A DNA stretch of 35,552 bases from JBFHES01 sp041584015 (lineage in GTDB: Bacteria > Bacteroidota > Bacteroidia > Bacteroidales > M50B96): NCBI GenBank assembly GCA_041584015.1, contig JBFHES010000013.1, positions 1-35,552 on the forward strand. Reading direction: 5' to 3'. The position numbers were made by a program, and so were the translations under genes. Each line of letters begins with the position of its first letter. The stretch's first letter is position 1. A model generated the notes under the pieces. It saw only the letters and a program-made list of their open reading frames with translations, did no database searches and had not been told where the DNA came from. This document shows, in pieces, positions 23,838 through 33,199 of the stretch.

Positions 23838-24758
23838 ATGAATAATGCATCAAATTTTGTAGAGAAGGTAGACTTTTCATTCTATTTCATTATAGGAATA
23901 AGTACAGTATTACTGATTGGTATTACTGTAGTGATGATCATGTTTGCCATAAAGTATAGTCGCAAGAAAAATCCGGTTGCTACCCAAATTGAAGGGGATA
24001 CGCGTCTGGAGATTTTGTGGACTGTAATACCGACTATTTTAGTGCTTTTGATGTTCTATTTTGGCTGGACTGGCTACACACCAATGAGAAATGTGCCTGA
24101 TGATGCCATGGTGGTAGAGGTTACCGGTAGAATGTGGAGCTGGACTTTTGAATATGACAACGGTAAGAAATCGGATAGGTTAATAGTGCCATTAAATAAG
24201 CCGGTGAAATTGAACATGACTTCTGTGGATGTAGTACACTCGTTTTATGTGCCTGCCTTCAGAATTAAGGAGGATGTGAATCCCGGAGGGTCTAGTTATT
24301 TGTGGTTTGAAGCGCAGCAGTTAGGTTCTTACGATATTTATTGTGCTGAGTACTGCGGATTGCGACATTCGTATATGATTACCAAACTGGATGTAAAACC
24401 TCAGGAGGAGTTTGATGCCTGGTTGGTTGAAGGTTTCGATCCAAATAAAGAAGTAGATCCAATTGAGGAAGGCTACGAAATTACACGTGCCAACGGATGT
24501 ATTGGCTGTCACTCAACAGACGGAACACCATTGGTGGGTTCTACATTTAAAGGACTTTACGGTGCTACTAAAACTGTTGTAACCGATGGCAAAGATCGTG
24601 AAATCGTAGTTGATGCAGCTTATATCAAGAAATCGATGACGGATCCCGGAGTTGATCTCGTTAAAGGCTTACAACCGGTAATGCCTCCTTATGGCGGTTC
24701 AATAACTGATGAGGACATGGATAAGATTGTACTTTACATCGAATCGTTGAAAGAGTAA
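23838..24758 (+). CDS. ctaC: Cytochrome c oxidase subunit II fused to cytochrome c (caa3 type)
   Basis: A 306-residue subunit with two N-terminal membrane helices (about 15-38 and 58-78), a periplasmic CuA domain and a C-terminal class I cytochrome c. CuA ligands: His134 (VVHSF), Cys169, Glu171, Cys173, His177 and Met180 (CAEYCGLRHSYM). The aromatic run MWSWTFEY matches the region next to CuA that takes electrons. Heme c attaches at CIGCH (Cys221, Cys224, His225), with probable axial Met282 (VMPPYGG). The fused cytochrome shows that the enzyme is a caa3 oxidase that can take electrons without a separate soluble cytochrome c docking step. The gene order I-III-IV-II differs from the II-I-III order common elsewhere. 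Confidence 0.97.
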   Translation: MNNASNFVEKVDFSFYFIIGISTVLLIGITVVMIMFAIKYSRKKNPVATQIEGDTRLEILWTVIPTILVLLMFYFGWTGYTPMRNVPDDAMVVEVTGRMWSWTFEYDNGKKSDRLIVPLNKPVKLNMTSVDVVHSFYVPAFRIKEDVNPGGSSYLWFEAQQLGSYDIYCAEYCGLRHSYMITKLDVKPQEEFDAWLVEGFDPNKEVDPIEEGYEITRANGCIGCHSTDGTPLVGSTFKGLYGATKTVVTDGKDREIVVDAAYIKKSMTDPGVDLVKGLQPVMPPYGGSITDEDMDKIVLYIESLKE

Positions 24759-24815
24759 ATGCGGGTTGACTATTGGAATTATTAACTGAATTAAATTTTG
24801 AATCAGAGCTAAGAA

Positions 24816-25676
24816 ATGAAGGAGCAGATTAAGTTATACATGGAGCTGACAAAGTTCAGAATTACCTTTGCGGTAACGCTGAGCACCATTACTGGTTACA
24901 TCCTTATGAAACACGGGGTGGATTGGAACGCAATATTACCAACATTGGGTGTTTTCTTTCTGGCAGCTGCTTCGGCGGCATTAAACCAGTATCAGGAACG
25001 CAAGTTCGATGCGGCAATGGACCGGACGAAAAACAGACCAATCCCTTCCGGACGAATCAGCGAAAAAGCAGCTCTTACATTTATTGTATTAGTCACCCTA
25101 ATGGGGTCTGCAATGATTTATTTTGCGTCAAACCTTACAGCTATGTTGTTGGGCTGGTTAACCTTCTTTTGGTACAATGCCATTTATACTCCGCTAAAAC
25201 GTAAAACTGTATTTGCTGTTATTGTTGGTGCCTTAATTGGTGCTTTACCACCTATGATAGGTTATGCCGCAGCAGGTGGTCATTGGCTAAGTTTAGAGAT
25301 ATTAATTGTAGCGTTTTTCTTTTTTATTTGGCAAGTGCCGCATTTTATCCTGTTGGTATTACGATTCGGTTCGGATTACGAAAAGGCGGGATATCCTTCC
25401 TTAACAGAAACCTTTAGTGATTACCAGATCAAACGCATTATTTTTATCTGGATAGTAGGAACTGTATTCTCAGCATTTTTAATGTTGGTTTTTAATGTAG
25501 TCGAAAATCAAATATTAAGCTATTTGTTATTGCTCTTCTCTTTGAGTTTGATTGTTACTTCCGGACCACTATTACGTAAGGATCAGTTGTCTTTCAAATT
25601 CATGCGAGTATTCATGAACATCAATATTTACTTATTAATCATCATGATCATCCTGGTAATTGAAAGTGTAGTTTAA
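24816..25676 (+). CDS. ctaB: Protoheme IX farnesyltransferase (heme O synthase)
   Basis: A 286-residue UbiA-superfamily membrane prenyltransferase that adds a farnesyl group to heme b to give heme O, the precursor of heme A for the oxidase encoded upstream. The first prenyl-diphosphate site is visible as NQYQERKFDAAMDRTKNRP (Asn57, Asp65, Asp69), and the second includes FGSDYEKAGYPSL. About eight to nine hydrophobic helices. It is the last gene of the oxidase operon, 57 bp after subunit II. No heme A synthase (CtaA) gene is in the window, so that step must be encoded elsewhere. Confidence 0.95.
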   Translation: MKEQIKLYMELTKFRITFAVTLSTITGYILMKHGVDWNAILPTLGVFFLAAASAALNQYQERKFDAAMDRTKNRPIPSGRISEKAALTFIVLVTLMGSAMIYFASNLTAMLLGWLTFFWYNAIYTPLKRKTVFAVIVGALIGALPPMIGYAAAGGHWLSLEILIVAFFFFIWQVPHFILLVLRFGSDYEKAGYPSLTETFSDYQIKRIIFIWIVGTVFSAFLMLVFNVVENQILSYLLLLFSLSLIVTSGPLLRKDQLSFKFMRVFMNINIYLLIIMIILVIESVV

Positions 25677-25692
25677 TATCCTATTTTATACA

Positions 25693-25736
25693 ATAAGCAA
25701 AGCGGGATCTGATTATTCAGATCCCGCTTTGCTTAT
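25693..25736. terminator. Perfect 20-bp hairpin between convergent genes (bidirectional terminator)
   Basis: A fully matched 20-bp inverted repeat, 25693-25712 with 25717-25736, closed by a TTAT loop. It lies 17 bp after the ctaB stop and 14 bp from the end of the minus-strand MORN gene. There is no long T tract in either direction, so it may act as a transcription barrier or RNA-stabilising stem. Confidence 0.75.
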
Positions 25737-25750
25737 ATGCTGGTAATGTT

Positions 25751-27469
25751 TTAGTCTTTAGGCCTGTTGTCGGTAATTGTTTTTATGAGTTTATCTTTTT
25801 TGTAAACCGACTCTAGCTGTGTTTCTCCTTTACCATTTCGGTAGATGAATTTTCCATGCTTCTGTCCGTTTTTGTAGGACTGTTCGCTTTTAAGAACTCC
25901 ATAATCATAATAGACTTTCCATTTTCCATGAGCTGCTCCACCTTTGTAAGATTCCTCTCTAAGGATTCTGCCACGGTTACTGTTGTAAGTCCATTTGCCA
26001 TCCTTTTCACCCTTTTTATACTGACCACTGATTATTGGTTTCTCTTGTTCGTTCCAGGTACGGTACGTTCCATGCAGCATGTTGTCTTTGTAAGACTCCT
26101 GCAGGCGAGGTTTGCCATTCGGGAACCAGCTCATCCAATCTCCGTCTTTTAATCCATTACTGTACGTACCTATATATTGGTTCTTGCCATCTTCGTAGAA
26201 ACCTTTCCAGGCACCGTGCATGATACCGTTCGCAAAGTTACCTTCCATTTTTAGTTTGCCGTCTTCGTGCCAACGTTGCCAGAAACCATCTTCTTTACCA
26301 TTAACAAAAGCGCCTTCGTGTTCCTTGTTGCCGTTCTCGTAATAGGTTACCCACATGCCGGTTTTTTTACCCATATCGTAGGATCCTTCGCGCCATAGTT
26401 CGCCTTCCGGGTACCAATAGGTCCATTTGTCATGAAGCTCGCCATCTTGGTAGCTACCTTCGTTTCCTTTGCTGTTTTTGGCTTGATAGTAAGTCCATAG
26501 TCCATCTTGCACATCATCAATGAAACCACCTTCCATATCTAAATAGCCAGTAGCCAGGAACCATTTAGCGTGACCGTTCTTTTTGCCATTGGCATACGGT
26601 ACTTCTGCTTCGGGTTCTCCGTTAGCGTACCATTTAAGCAGCAGTCCATCGTACACATCCATTTTGTAAGGCACGTTCAGTTTTATCTGTCCATCTTCAT
26701 ACCACGAGGTCCATTCGCCGTGTTTCTTCCCGTCAATCATTCTGCCTTGCATCATCTTGTTCCCGTTCTTATACCACTGTACACTTTGTCCGTTGGTATA
26801 ATTGAATGAGCTTTTTTTACTGCCGTCGAAATATTGTTCTTTCCACAACCCGGTTTTTGCTCCGCGGGTATAGATGCCTTCTGACTTTATTTCACCATTG
26901 GTATAATAAGATTTGTACTGACCGGTTGGAGCGCCATCTTTATAATTTGTTTCTAGCTTAAGTTGGCCATTGTCGTAGAATTCTTTTAAGGTGCCGGCTC
27001 CATTTTTTACAAGATATTTGCCATTCGCATCGCGGTATTCTATCAATTGAATTGATTCATCTGCACTATAATGTTCTTTCTTGAATGCTTTGCCCGTGCG
27101 GTAATAGGAGGTCCATAAACTATCTCTGAATCCATTTTTGTAGCGACCATCTACTTTTAACTGACCATTCTGATACCACTCTTTGTAGTAGCCATGTTGC
27201 ATGCCATTCACAAACTCACCTTCGTTTAACTTCTTTTCGTTTGGGTGATAATAGGTGAGTTTACCATGGGCATATCCATTTTTAAAATCTGTCTCCTGCT
27301 CCAGTATCCCTTTATTGTTCCAGTACTTCCAGTGACCTTCCTCTTGTCCTAGCTCAATAGTACCTTCACTTTTCTTATTGCCATTTTTCCAGTAATCGGT
27401 TACAATATCTTGTGCTGAGAGGGAAAATACGAAAAGGATAATCAAATTAATAAGGAGTAGTTTCTTCAT
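25751..27469 (-). CDS. Exported MORN-repeat (YwqK-like) protein
   Basis: A 572-residue protein: signal peptide 1-19 (FVFSLSAQ) followed by about 22 consecutive MORN_2-type repeats of 22-24 residues, each near the form YxNGxxxxEGxYxNGxxHGxWxxW (e.g. YENGNKEHEGAFVNGKEDGFWQRW split over two strands). The repeats fill nearly the whole chain and should fold as a long beta-hairpin ladder. Repeat five is longer (about 40 residues) and irregular. The YwqK name comes from an annotated antitoxin, but these exported repeat proteins in Bacteroidota have no established toxin link, and none is seen here. It has no T9SS sorting domain, so it is probably periplasmic or outer-membrane associated. Convergent with ctaB. 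Confidence 0.9.
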   Translation of the reverse strand: MKKLLLINLIILFVFSLSAQDIVTDYWKNGNKKSEGTIELGQEEGHWKYWNNKGILEQETDFKNGYAHGKLTYYHPNEKKLNEGEFVNGMQHGYYKEWYQNGQLKVDGRYKNGFRDSLWTSYYRTGKAFKKEHYSADESIQLIEYRDANGKYLVKNGAGTLKEFYDNGQLKLETNYKDGAPTGQYKSYYTNGEIKSEGIYTRGAKTGLWKEQYFDGSKKSSFNYTNGQSVQWYKNGNKMMQGRMIDGKKHGEWTSWYEDGQIKLNVPYKMDVYDGLLLKWYANGEPEAEVPYANGKKNGHAKWFLATGYLDMEGGFIDDVQDGLWTYYQAKNSKGNEGSYQDGELHDKWTYWYPEGELWREGSYDMGKKTGMWVTYYENGNKEHEGAFVNGKEDGFWQRWHEDGKLKMEGNFANGIMHGAWKGFYEDGKNQYIGTYSNGLKDGDWMSWFPNGKPRLQESYKDNMLHGTYRTWNEQEKPIISGQYKKGEKDGKWTYNSNRGRILREESYKGGAAHGKWKVYYDYGVLKSEQSYKNGQKHGKFIYRNGKGETQLESVYKKDKLIKTITDNRPKD

Positions 27470-27612
27470 CTTTATTTTTTTAATAATGATAACGCAAAAA
27501 AATAAAAAAGCAGTGTAATAAACACAGGCTATTGCATTTATTTTAAGATGCCGAAGAATTTAATCAGCTAACGCGATGTTGTATCCCCCAAAGAAACCAG
27601 TTGACAGTATGT

Positions 27613-30600
27613 TTAGTTGGTAATTATTAATTGTGCCACCTGATCAATATGCGCGCTTTTTATACGGTAAAAGTAGAGGCCGGAAGGCAATGAGCTGATA
27701 TCTACAGTAATGTTCTGCTGATTGGTTAAAGCATAGTCTCTTTCCAATAAAGACAGTTGTCGCCCTGTGGCATCATAGAAATTGATAGTAAGCGGTGTTT
27801 GATCAATAGTCGCTACCTGAATGTAAAGTAGCTTGCTTGCAGGATTTGGATAAACATTAACGGTGTTGCCGGCAAGTATATTTGGCATGCCAACAGAATA
27901 ATCGATAAATGCTGAATCTATAACTGTGCAGCCAACATCATCACTTAATGTGAGGTAGTAGTGTCCAGTTAAAACATTCATCAGGTCTTGGTCTGTAGAA
28001 CCGTTGGACCAGCTATAGCTATATGGTGATACCCCACCAAAGGCAGTTGCATCTATTGCTCCATCAGCAATGTTTTCTCCGCTTGCATTGGTTGCATCTA
28101 AATAAAGCTCTAAAACAGGTGGGTCGATAATCTCAATACTTGTATCAACGGAACAGCCATTTGCATCTTCAACAAAAAAGGTGTAGTTGCCGGCAAATAA
28201 AAAAGTATCTATTGCCCCGATGTATGGAGTAGTGCCACCTACGGCAACTATCGAAACTTCTGCTGAGTCGCCGTTGCATTGAACAAGCTGTGCCAATGGG
28301 TATATGATTAAAGAATCGGGCTGACTGATAACTGTATTAAAAATTATCTCATCCAGATTGGTGTCGGTAATGGTTACGGAATAGGCGCCGGTTGGGAGAT
28401 TCTGAATGTTTTGGGTTTGTGCTCCGTTGCTCCATAAAAATGAAAAAGGTGTGTAGTTTCCGCTAATGTCCAACGAAATCGATCCGTTGCTGTCGTTGTG
28501 GCAAAGCACATCACTAACCACAGAATGTATCACTTCCAGTTCTTCAAAAACCTCAATCTCAAAAGAATTGATCCAGGCGCACGCATTGGCATCGCTAATG
28601 GTTAGTTCGTATATTCCAATGGTTAAATTCGCTAGAGACATTTGTCCTGTGCCGTTCGACCAAAAATAGTTGTATGGCTGTGTTCCTCCTGATAGGCTCA
28701 TATCAATTGCACCATCAGCCGAAAGGGATGTAGTGCAATGTGTAATACTTGCACTTGCAATTAGTTCGTTGGGTTGTGCTATAATAAAAGTATCAATTTG
28801 TCCACAATTTACGGCATCGCTAAATGTGTAGGAGTAGGTGCCTGCTTGTAGTCCGGGCACATAAGCTACCATAGAGCCATTTGACCATGTATAGGTGTAT
28901 GGCTGTGTTCCGCCACTCACCGAAAGATTTGCTACGCCAGTACTTTCTCCAAAACATGCTACATCAATAAAGCTTGTGGAAATGTGTAATTCTGGATTTT
29001 CAAAAACGGTGTCGCTTAAAATTTGTTGAATATTATTGGCATCTAAAATGGTGACTGTATAAACTCCCGGTGCTAAGCCGGTGGCTGTTTGGCCTGTGCT
29101 GCCATTGCTCCATTGATAAGTGTAAGGACTTCCTCCTCCAATAATGTGCGCATGAATTGTTCCATTTGAATCGGCAAAGCAAGCCGGATGTGTTTGCAAC
29201 TCGGCCATACCTAATTGAAGGTTGGTAAGGAAAATGCTTTTTGCAGAATTGTTGGAGCTACCATAGGCATTGCTTGTAATAGGAAAGTTAAATGATTCTG
29301 AATGTCCTGTGATGACAGGGTTGTTACTGTGATCAAAAACAAAGTTTGTGGCAATTTCATCACTGGTGCCGCCAAGATAAGTTGCATAGCGCAGTTCGCT
29401 TAAAGAGGTGTCGAGCTTTGCAAAGAAAACATCGCCAAAGTTTGATCCGCCGTTGTAGGTGCTGTCATAAGCATTCGTTGTTACAGGAATCCCGCTTTGT
29501 GCGTAACCTGACAAGCCTACCGAGCCGAAATCGTTCAGGTCAATGCAGGTGGCCGCTGTTCCATTTGCAGCAAAAAAAGTGGAGCTAAGGAGGTTGCCAG
29601 CTGTGTCGGCTTTAAAAATAAAACCCTTATTACTAGCATTAATATTATCGTAGGCATTGCTTGTTACAGGGAAATCTGAAGAGAAGGTTTTTCCGCAAAC
29701 ATAGCTGTTACCTAAAGCATCGATAGCTAAATCGTAAGCAACATCGTTACCGGAACCTCCAATAGAATTAAAGAAAAGTTGGGTGCCGGCATTTGCATTA
29801 AGCTTTACGATAAATGGGTTTTGTACACTCGAACCAATTTCTTTTCGGGTTCCACTAATTATTATTTGGTCGCCGTTGCTTAGGCCCAAGGCTGCACCAA
29901 TGTCGTTATTTGAACCGCCCCAATAACTTGAGAATATAAGCGAATCGAAGGAGGTGTTTAGTTTGGTTATAAAAAGATCGTATCCTCCATTGAGTGTTGT
30001 GTTTATTGCTCCGGCTGTAGTTGGAAACTGGGCAGAGTTCGTAATACCTCCAACAAGTATTTGATAATTGACATCGAGTTGAATATCAAAAGACTCGTCG
30101 ATTCCATTACCACCCAAATAGGTGGAATAGTTTAAGACCGAACCTGTGGCGTTTAATTTCCCAACAATGGCATCATTTAAACCGCCGAGTGCGGCGTCAT
30201 AAGCGTTGGCCGAGACCGGGAAATCCACACTACTGCTCGATCCTGTGAAATAAATGTTTCCAATATTGTCAAGTGCGATGGCGGTGATTTCGTCGAAGTT
30301 TGAACCGCCAATAAAGGTAGAGAAGAGGAGCGTTGTTCCACCGGCATTCAGTTTCGACACAAAACAATCGCTATTCCCACTATGGGTAATTGAGTAAGCT
30401 CCAAAGTTGCTTGGGAATGAAGGCGACTCCGTACTACCTGCAATAATGATATTATCGGCCCAATCTACCTGAACGGCATTGGAGATGTCGTTCAATTGAC
30501 CGCCAATAATGCTTGAGAACAGGAGTGGGTCGATGATTAATGCTAAGGACTGGTCGTAAGCACCAACGTCAAAGCGCACTGATCCATCAGTATCTTCAAT

Positions 30601-31332
30601 AAATTTGCAGCTAACTGTTTTTTGCTCACCATTTATGAGTTGATAGGCATAAAGCTTGGTTTGTTTAAATGTCCCCAAGCTTGTTTGTATCTCTAGCTCC
30701 GTATCATGTGTTGCAAATCCGGCACTTCCCAACAGGTCCATTTCAATGTCCTTAAACGCTGCTCCTGGTTGTACGATAAAATCGTAGCGCAATCCTTCGG
30801 CATCATAGTAGTACCGCATGTTGATGTTTTTGTATACATCATTAAGTAGTACTTCATGGTATAAAGGAACATTGCTGATCCATTGCTCCGGATCATTTCC
30901 TTTAAAGTAGTTGTAGGTGGTGGTTTGTTGGTTCAGTCCATTAGCAATGGTTTGTTTATTTATCGCCTGATTCTTTAATTGCATTTTTACTACATGTCCA
31001 TTCCTTTGCACATTATTAGGAAGTCTGTTTGCATGGTCTAAATCACGTGTTATGGTGTGGCTGGTATAAAAATCATAAACCACACCACTGGATGTGATCC
31101 AGGCATTGATGCCATTCTCTTGCGTCAGGAAGAGTACCTCCTCAGGCCACTGTCCTTTGTTCTCGATGAACAGGTTGGTAGTTTTGTTCGCGGTATAGGA
31201 GGTAGATGTTTGTGCCAGTGAGGTATATATCGAAAATACGAGTAGCAGACTTAAAAAGCCTAAACTCGCTATCGGATGATAATCGATTTTATTTTTTAAT
31301 AACATGGATTTAAATGTAAATTTCTTTGGCAT
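27613..31332 (-). CDS. T9SS-secreted SBBP beta-propeller and SprB-repeat protein
   Basis: A 1239-residue secreted protein. Order: signal peptide ending near residue 41 (FSIYTSLAQ); an N-terminal domain of the kind that usually precedes SBBP repeats (NKGQWPEEVLFL, YKNINMRYYYDAEGLRYDFIV); about eight SBBP repeats at about 270-700 (STFIGGSNFDEITAIALDN, GNIYFTGSS..DFPV), probably a beta-propeller; six SprB-like repeats at about 710-1140 (GGTQPYTYTWSNG, AGTYSYTFSDA); and a type A T9SS sorting domain (NVYPNPASKLLYIQV, SGLYFYRI) at the end. It is likely displayed on or released from the cell surface; its target is unknown. The fifth SprB-like repeat lacks the WSNG turn. It starts at ATG 31332, with ATG 31305 as an alternative, and is divergent from the 31380 gene. 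Confidence 0.92.
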   Translation of the reverse strand: MPKKFTFKSMLLKNKIDYHPIASLGFLSLLLVFSIYTSLAQTSTSYTANKTTNLFIENKGQWPEEVLFLTQENGINAWITSSGVVYDFYTSHTITRDLDHANRLPNNVQRNGHVVKMQLKNQAINKQTIANGLNQQTTTYNYFKGNDPEQWISNVPLYHEVLLNDVYKNINMRYYYDAEGLRYDFIVQPGAAFKDIEMDLLGSAGFATHDTELEIQTSLGTFKQTKLYAYQLINGEQKTVSCKFIEDTDGSVRFDVGAYDQSLALIIDPLLFSSIIGGQLNDISNAVQVDWADNIIIAGSTESPSFPSNFGAYSITHSGNSDCFVSKLNAGGTTLLFSTFIGGSNFDEITAIALDNIGNIYFTGSSSSVDFPVSANAYDAALGGLNDAIVGKLNATGSVLNYSTYLGGNGIDESFDIQLDVNYQILVGGITNSAQFPTTAGAINTTLNGGYDLFITKLNTSFDSLIFSSYWGGSNNDIGAALGLSNGDQIIISGTRKEIGSSVQNPFIVKLNANAGTQLFFNSIGGSGNDVAYDLAIDALGNSYVCGKTFSSDFPVTSNAYDNINASNKGFIFKADTAGNLLSSTFFAANGTAATCIDLNDFGSVGLSGYAQSGIPVTTNAYDSTYNGGSNFGDVFFAKLDTSLSELRYATYLGGTSDEIATNFVFDHSNNPVITGHSESFNFPITSNAYGSSNNSAKSIFLTNLQLGMAELQTHPACFADSNGTIHAHIIGGGSPYTYQWSNGSTGQTATGLAPGVYTVTILDANNIQQILSDTVFENPELHISTSFIDVACFGESTGVANLSVSGGTQPYTYTWSNGSMVAYVPGLQAGTYSYTFSDAVNCGQIDTFIIAQPNELIASASITHCTTSLSADGAIDMSLSGGTQPYNYFWSNGTGQMSLANLTIGIYELTISDANACAWINSFEIEVFEELEVIHSVVSDVLCHNDSNGSISLDISGNYTPFSFLWSNGAQTQNIQNLPTGAYSVTITDTNLDEIIFNTVISQPDSLIIYPLAQLVQCNGDSAEVSIVAVGGTTPYIGAIDTFLFAGNYTFFVEDANGCSVDTSIEIIDPPVLELYLDATNASGENIADGAIDATAFGGVSPYSYSWSNGSTDQDLMNVLTGHYYLTLSDDVGCTVIDSAFIDYSVGMPNILAGNTVNVYPNPASKLLYIQVATIDQTPLTINFYDATGRQLSLLERDYALTNQQNITVDISSLPSGLYFYRIKSAHIDQVAQLIITN

Positions 31333-31379
31333 GATACGGGTTATTTCTAGTTTTGTTCGGAGATCAATGGAAAAATATC

Positions 31380-33110
31380 ATGGCTAAAGACTTAAAACTT
31401 AAGAATAAGAAAGCTAATCGTGGTAAAAAGGCAAAGTTAGCTGCGGATAAACCCGACATGCTGGATGCCGTTAACAAGTTTTTTGATGCCCGATTGAATC
31501 TTGTTTTCTGGTCGACACTGGTAATTGCCTTCATCATATCCTTGCTGCTATTCGATACCAAGGTAAGTATTGGAGGAGATGACTCAGAGTACATTATCGG
31601 GGCCAAGAAGTTTATGGAAGGGCTTAAGTTCCCTACCTGGCATGGTTCCTTTTATCCCATCTTCTTAAGCTTTTTTATGTCGATCTTCGGGGTTAATGTA
31701 GTGGCATTTAAAGTTGTCTCCATTCCGTTGATGTTGGGTCAGCATTTTATAATTTTCAAAACATTTCAGAATCGTGTGCCTTCATTTTTGTTAGCCATGA
31801 TTTTGCTGGCGCTGTCGATTAACGGTCACTTGTTATACTTTTCCAGCTCAACCTATAGCGAGGGGCTGTTCTTTTTGCTTCAGGCATTGGTTATCTATTT
31901 CTTCTTTAAACTGGATGATAAAATTAACATTAGCGAGGGGCTTAAAAATACCTGGAAGAATTGGCTGGCACTTGGCTTTATCATGTTCTTGCTTTTCCTT
32001 ACACGAAACATTGGTTTAGGTGTGATCATTTCAGTTGTGCTTTATTTTCTACTGAATAAGAGATGGCTTTCATCATTGTACACCATCGTGGCCTTTTTTA
32101 TTTTTCAGCTACCGTTTACCCTGTATAAGAGTCTGCGTTGGGGCATCATTGGCTCCGGTGCATCCAGCCAGTTTAATACCATGTTTTATAAACATGCCTA
32201 CGATCGTTCGCAAGGAACGGAGGATTTACTTGGTTTTGTTACGCGTTTCTGGGATAATTCCATGTTGTACTTATCCAAACACCTGTACATTATCCTTGGT
32301 CTGAAACCAATGGGTTCCGCTGATTTAAGTGTGTTGCTGGTAATTGCTACCTATTTAATATTTTTTATATCGGTATACTTCGTTTACAAAAAGCACAAGC
32401 AATTGGTGTTTATCGGTTTGTATTTGGCGGTTATGTTAGGAGCTACTTTTGTATCGCAGCAAAAACATTGGGATCAGTATCGTTTGGTGCTCATCTTTCT
32501 ACCGCAAATATTGCTCTTCTTCGGATACGGTATGTACTTTCTGTTTAAATCGAAATACTTAAAGTTGGTACAGGTATTTGCCGTCATATTAATGTTCCTG
32601 ATACCAATGTTCATGCTGAATCATACTGTGCCTTTGGTTCGGGCAAATATTCCAACCCTTCAGAAAAACATGGATGGTAATACACTTTACGGGTTTACCC
32701 CGGACTGGGTGAACTATATTAGTATGTGCCAGTATGCGGCTAAAACCGTTCCTGAAGATGCCGGTATTGCTTGTCGTAAACCGAATATTGCATCCATCTA
32801 TTCAGAGGGGCGCGACTTCTTTGGAATTTATCGATTGAACACAAAAGACCCGGATTCTCTACTCAATTACCTTGAGGTTAATAATGTACAATATGTGGTA
32901 ATCGGAAGTTTGCGAATCAATCCAAAAATGAAAACCGATCGTACCATCAATACCATTCGAAACTTTCTGGGATTGATCGTTCAAAAGTATCCACGTATGT
33001 TTCAGCAAATGCATGTGGTGGGTACCGACGAACAGGCGGTTCTGTTTAAGGTTTTATGGGAAAACAAAGAGTTTACCGTAGATCCGGCACTAAAGCCTGA
33101 AGAAAATTAG
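31380..33110 (+). CDS. Polytopic membrane protein, probable GT-C-type glycosyltransferase
   Basis: A 576-residue protein with a basic N-terminus (MAKDLKLKNKKANRGKKAK), a first transmembrane helix at about 41-58, and right after it VSIGGDDSEYIIGAKKF with Asp67 and Asp68, the position where lipid-phosphate-sugar-dependent (GT-C) glycosyltransferases carry their catalytic acid. About nine to eleven further helices follow up to about residue 420, then a soluble C-terminal domain of about 150 residues. The family of PMT/ArnT-like enzymes moves sugars from polyprenyl phosphate donors onto proteins or lipids outside the inner membrane. Donor and acceptor cannot be named. The ATG at 31380 is chosen over a TTG at 31353. 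No glycan cluster surrounds it. Confidence 0.75.
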   Translation: MAKDLKLKNKKANRGKKAKLAADKPDMLDAVNKFFDARLNLVFWSTLVIAFIISLLLFDTKVSIGGDDSEYIIGAKKFMEGLKFPTWHGSFYPIFLSFFMSIFGVNVVAFKVVSIPLMLGQHFIIFKTFQNRVPSFLLAMILLALSINGHLLYFSSSTYSEGLFFLLQALVIYFFFKLDDKINISEGLKNTWKNWLALGFIMFLLFLTRNIGLGVIISVVLYFLLNKRWLSSLYTIVAFFIFQLPFTLYKSLRWGIIGSGASSQFNTMFYKHAYDRSQGTEDLLGFVTRFWDNSMLYLSKHLYIILGLKPMGSADLSVLLVIATYLIFFISVYFVYKKHKQLVFIGLYLAVMLGATFVSQQKHWDQYRLVLIFLPQILLFFGYGMYFLFKSKYLKLVQVFAVILMFLIPMFMLNHTVPLVRANIPTLQKNMDGNTLYGFTPDWVNYISMCQYAAKTVPEDAGIACRKPNIASIYSEGRDFFGIYRLNTKDPDSLLNYLEVNNVQYVVIGSLRINPKMKTDRTINTIRNFLGLIVQKYPRMFQQMHVVGTDEQAVLFKVLWENKEFTVDPALKPEEN

Positions 33111-33199
33111 TAAGAATCGCAGGATACTTCGAACAAAGATTCATTTCCTGAGTTTCCTTCTCTTAACCGGCTGTATGGCCCCTTACTAGAAATTACGAA

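Noticed and set aside
25751..27469. Regularly spaced DNA similarity that might suggest a CRISPR array or tandem satellite
   Set aside because: The period of about 69-72 bp is the codon period of MORN protein repeats in an intact reading frame; the repeats are degenerate in DNA and have no spacers.
25751..27469. Antitoxin function suggested by the YwqK name of MORN_2 proteins
   Set aside because: The protein has a signal peptide and no toxin gene lies beside it; the name transfers from distant proteins only.
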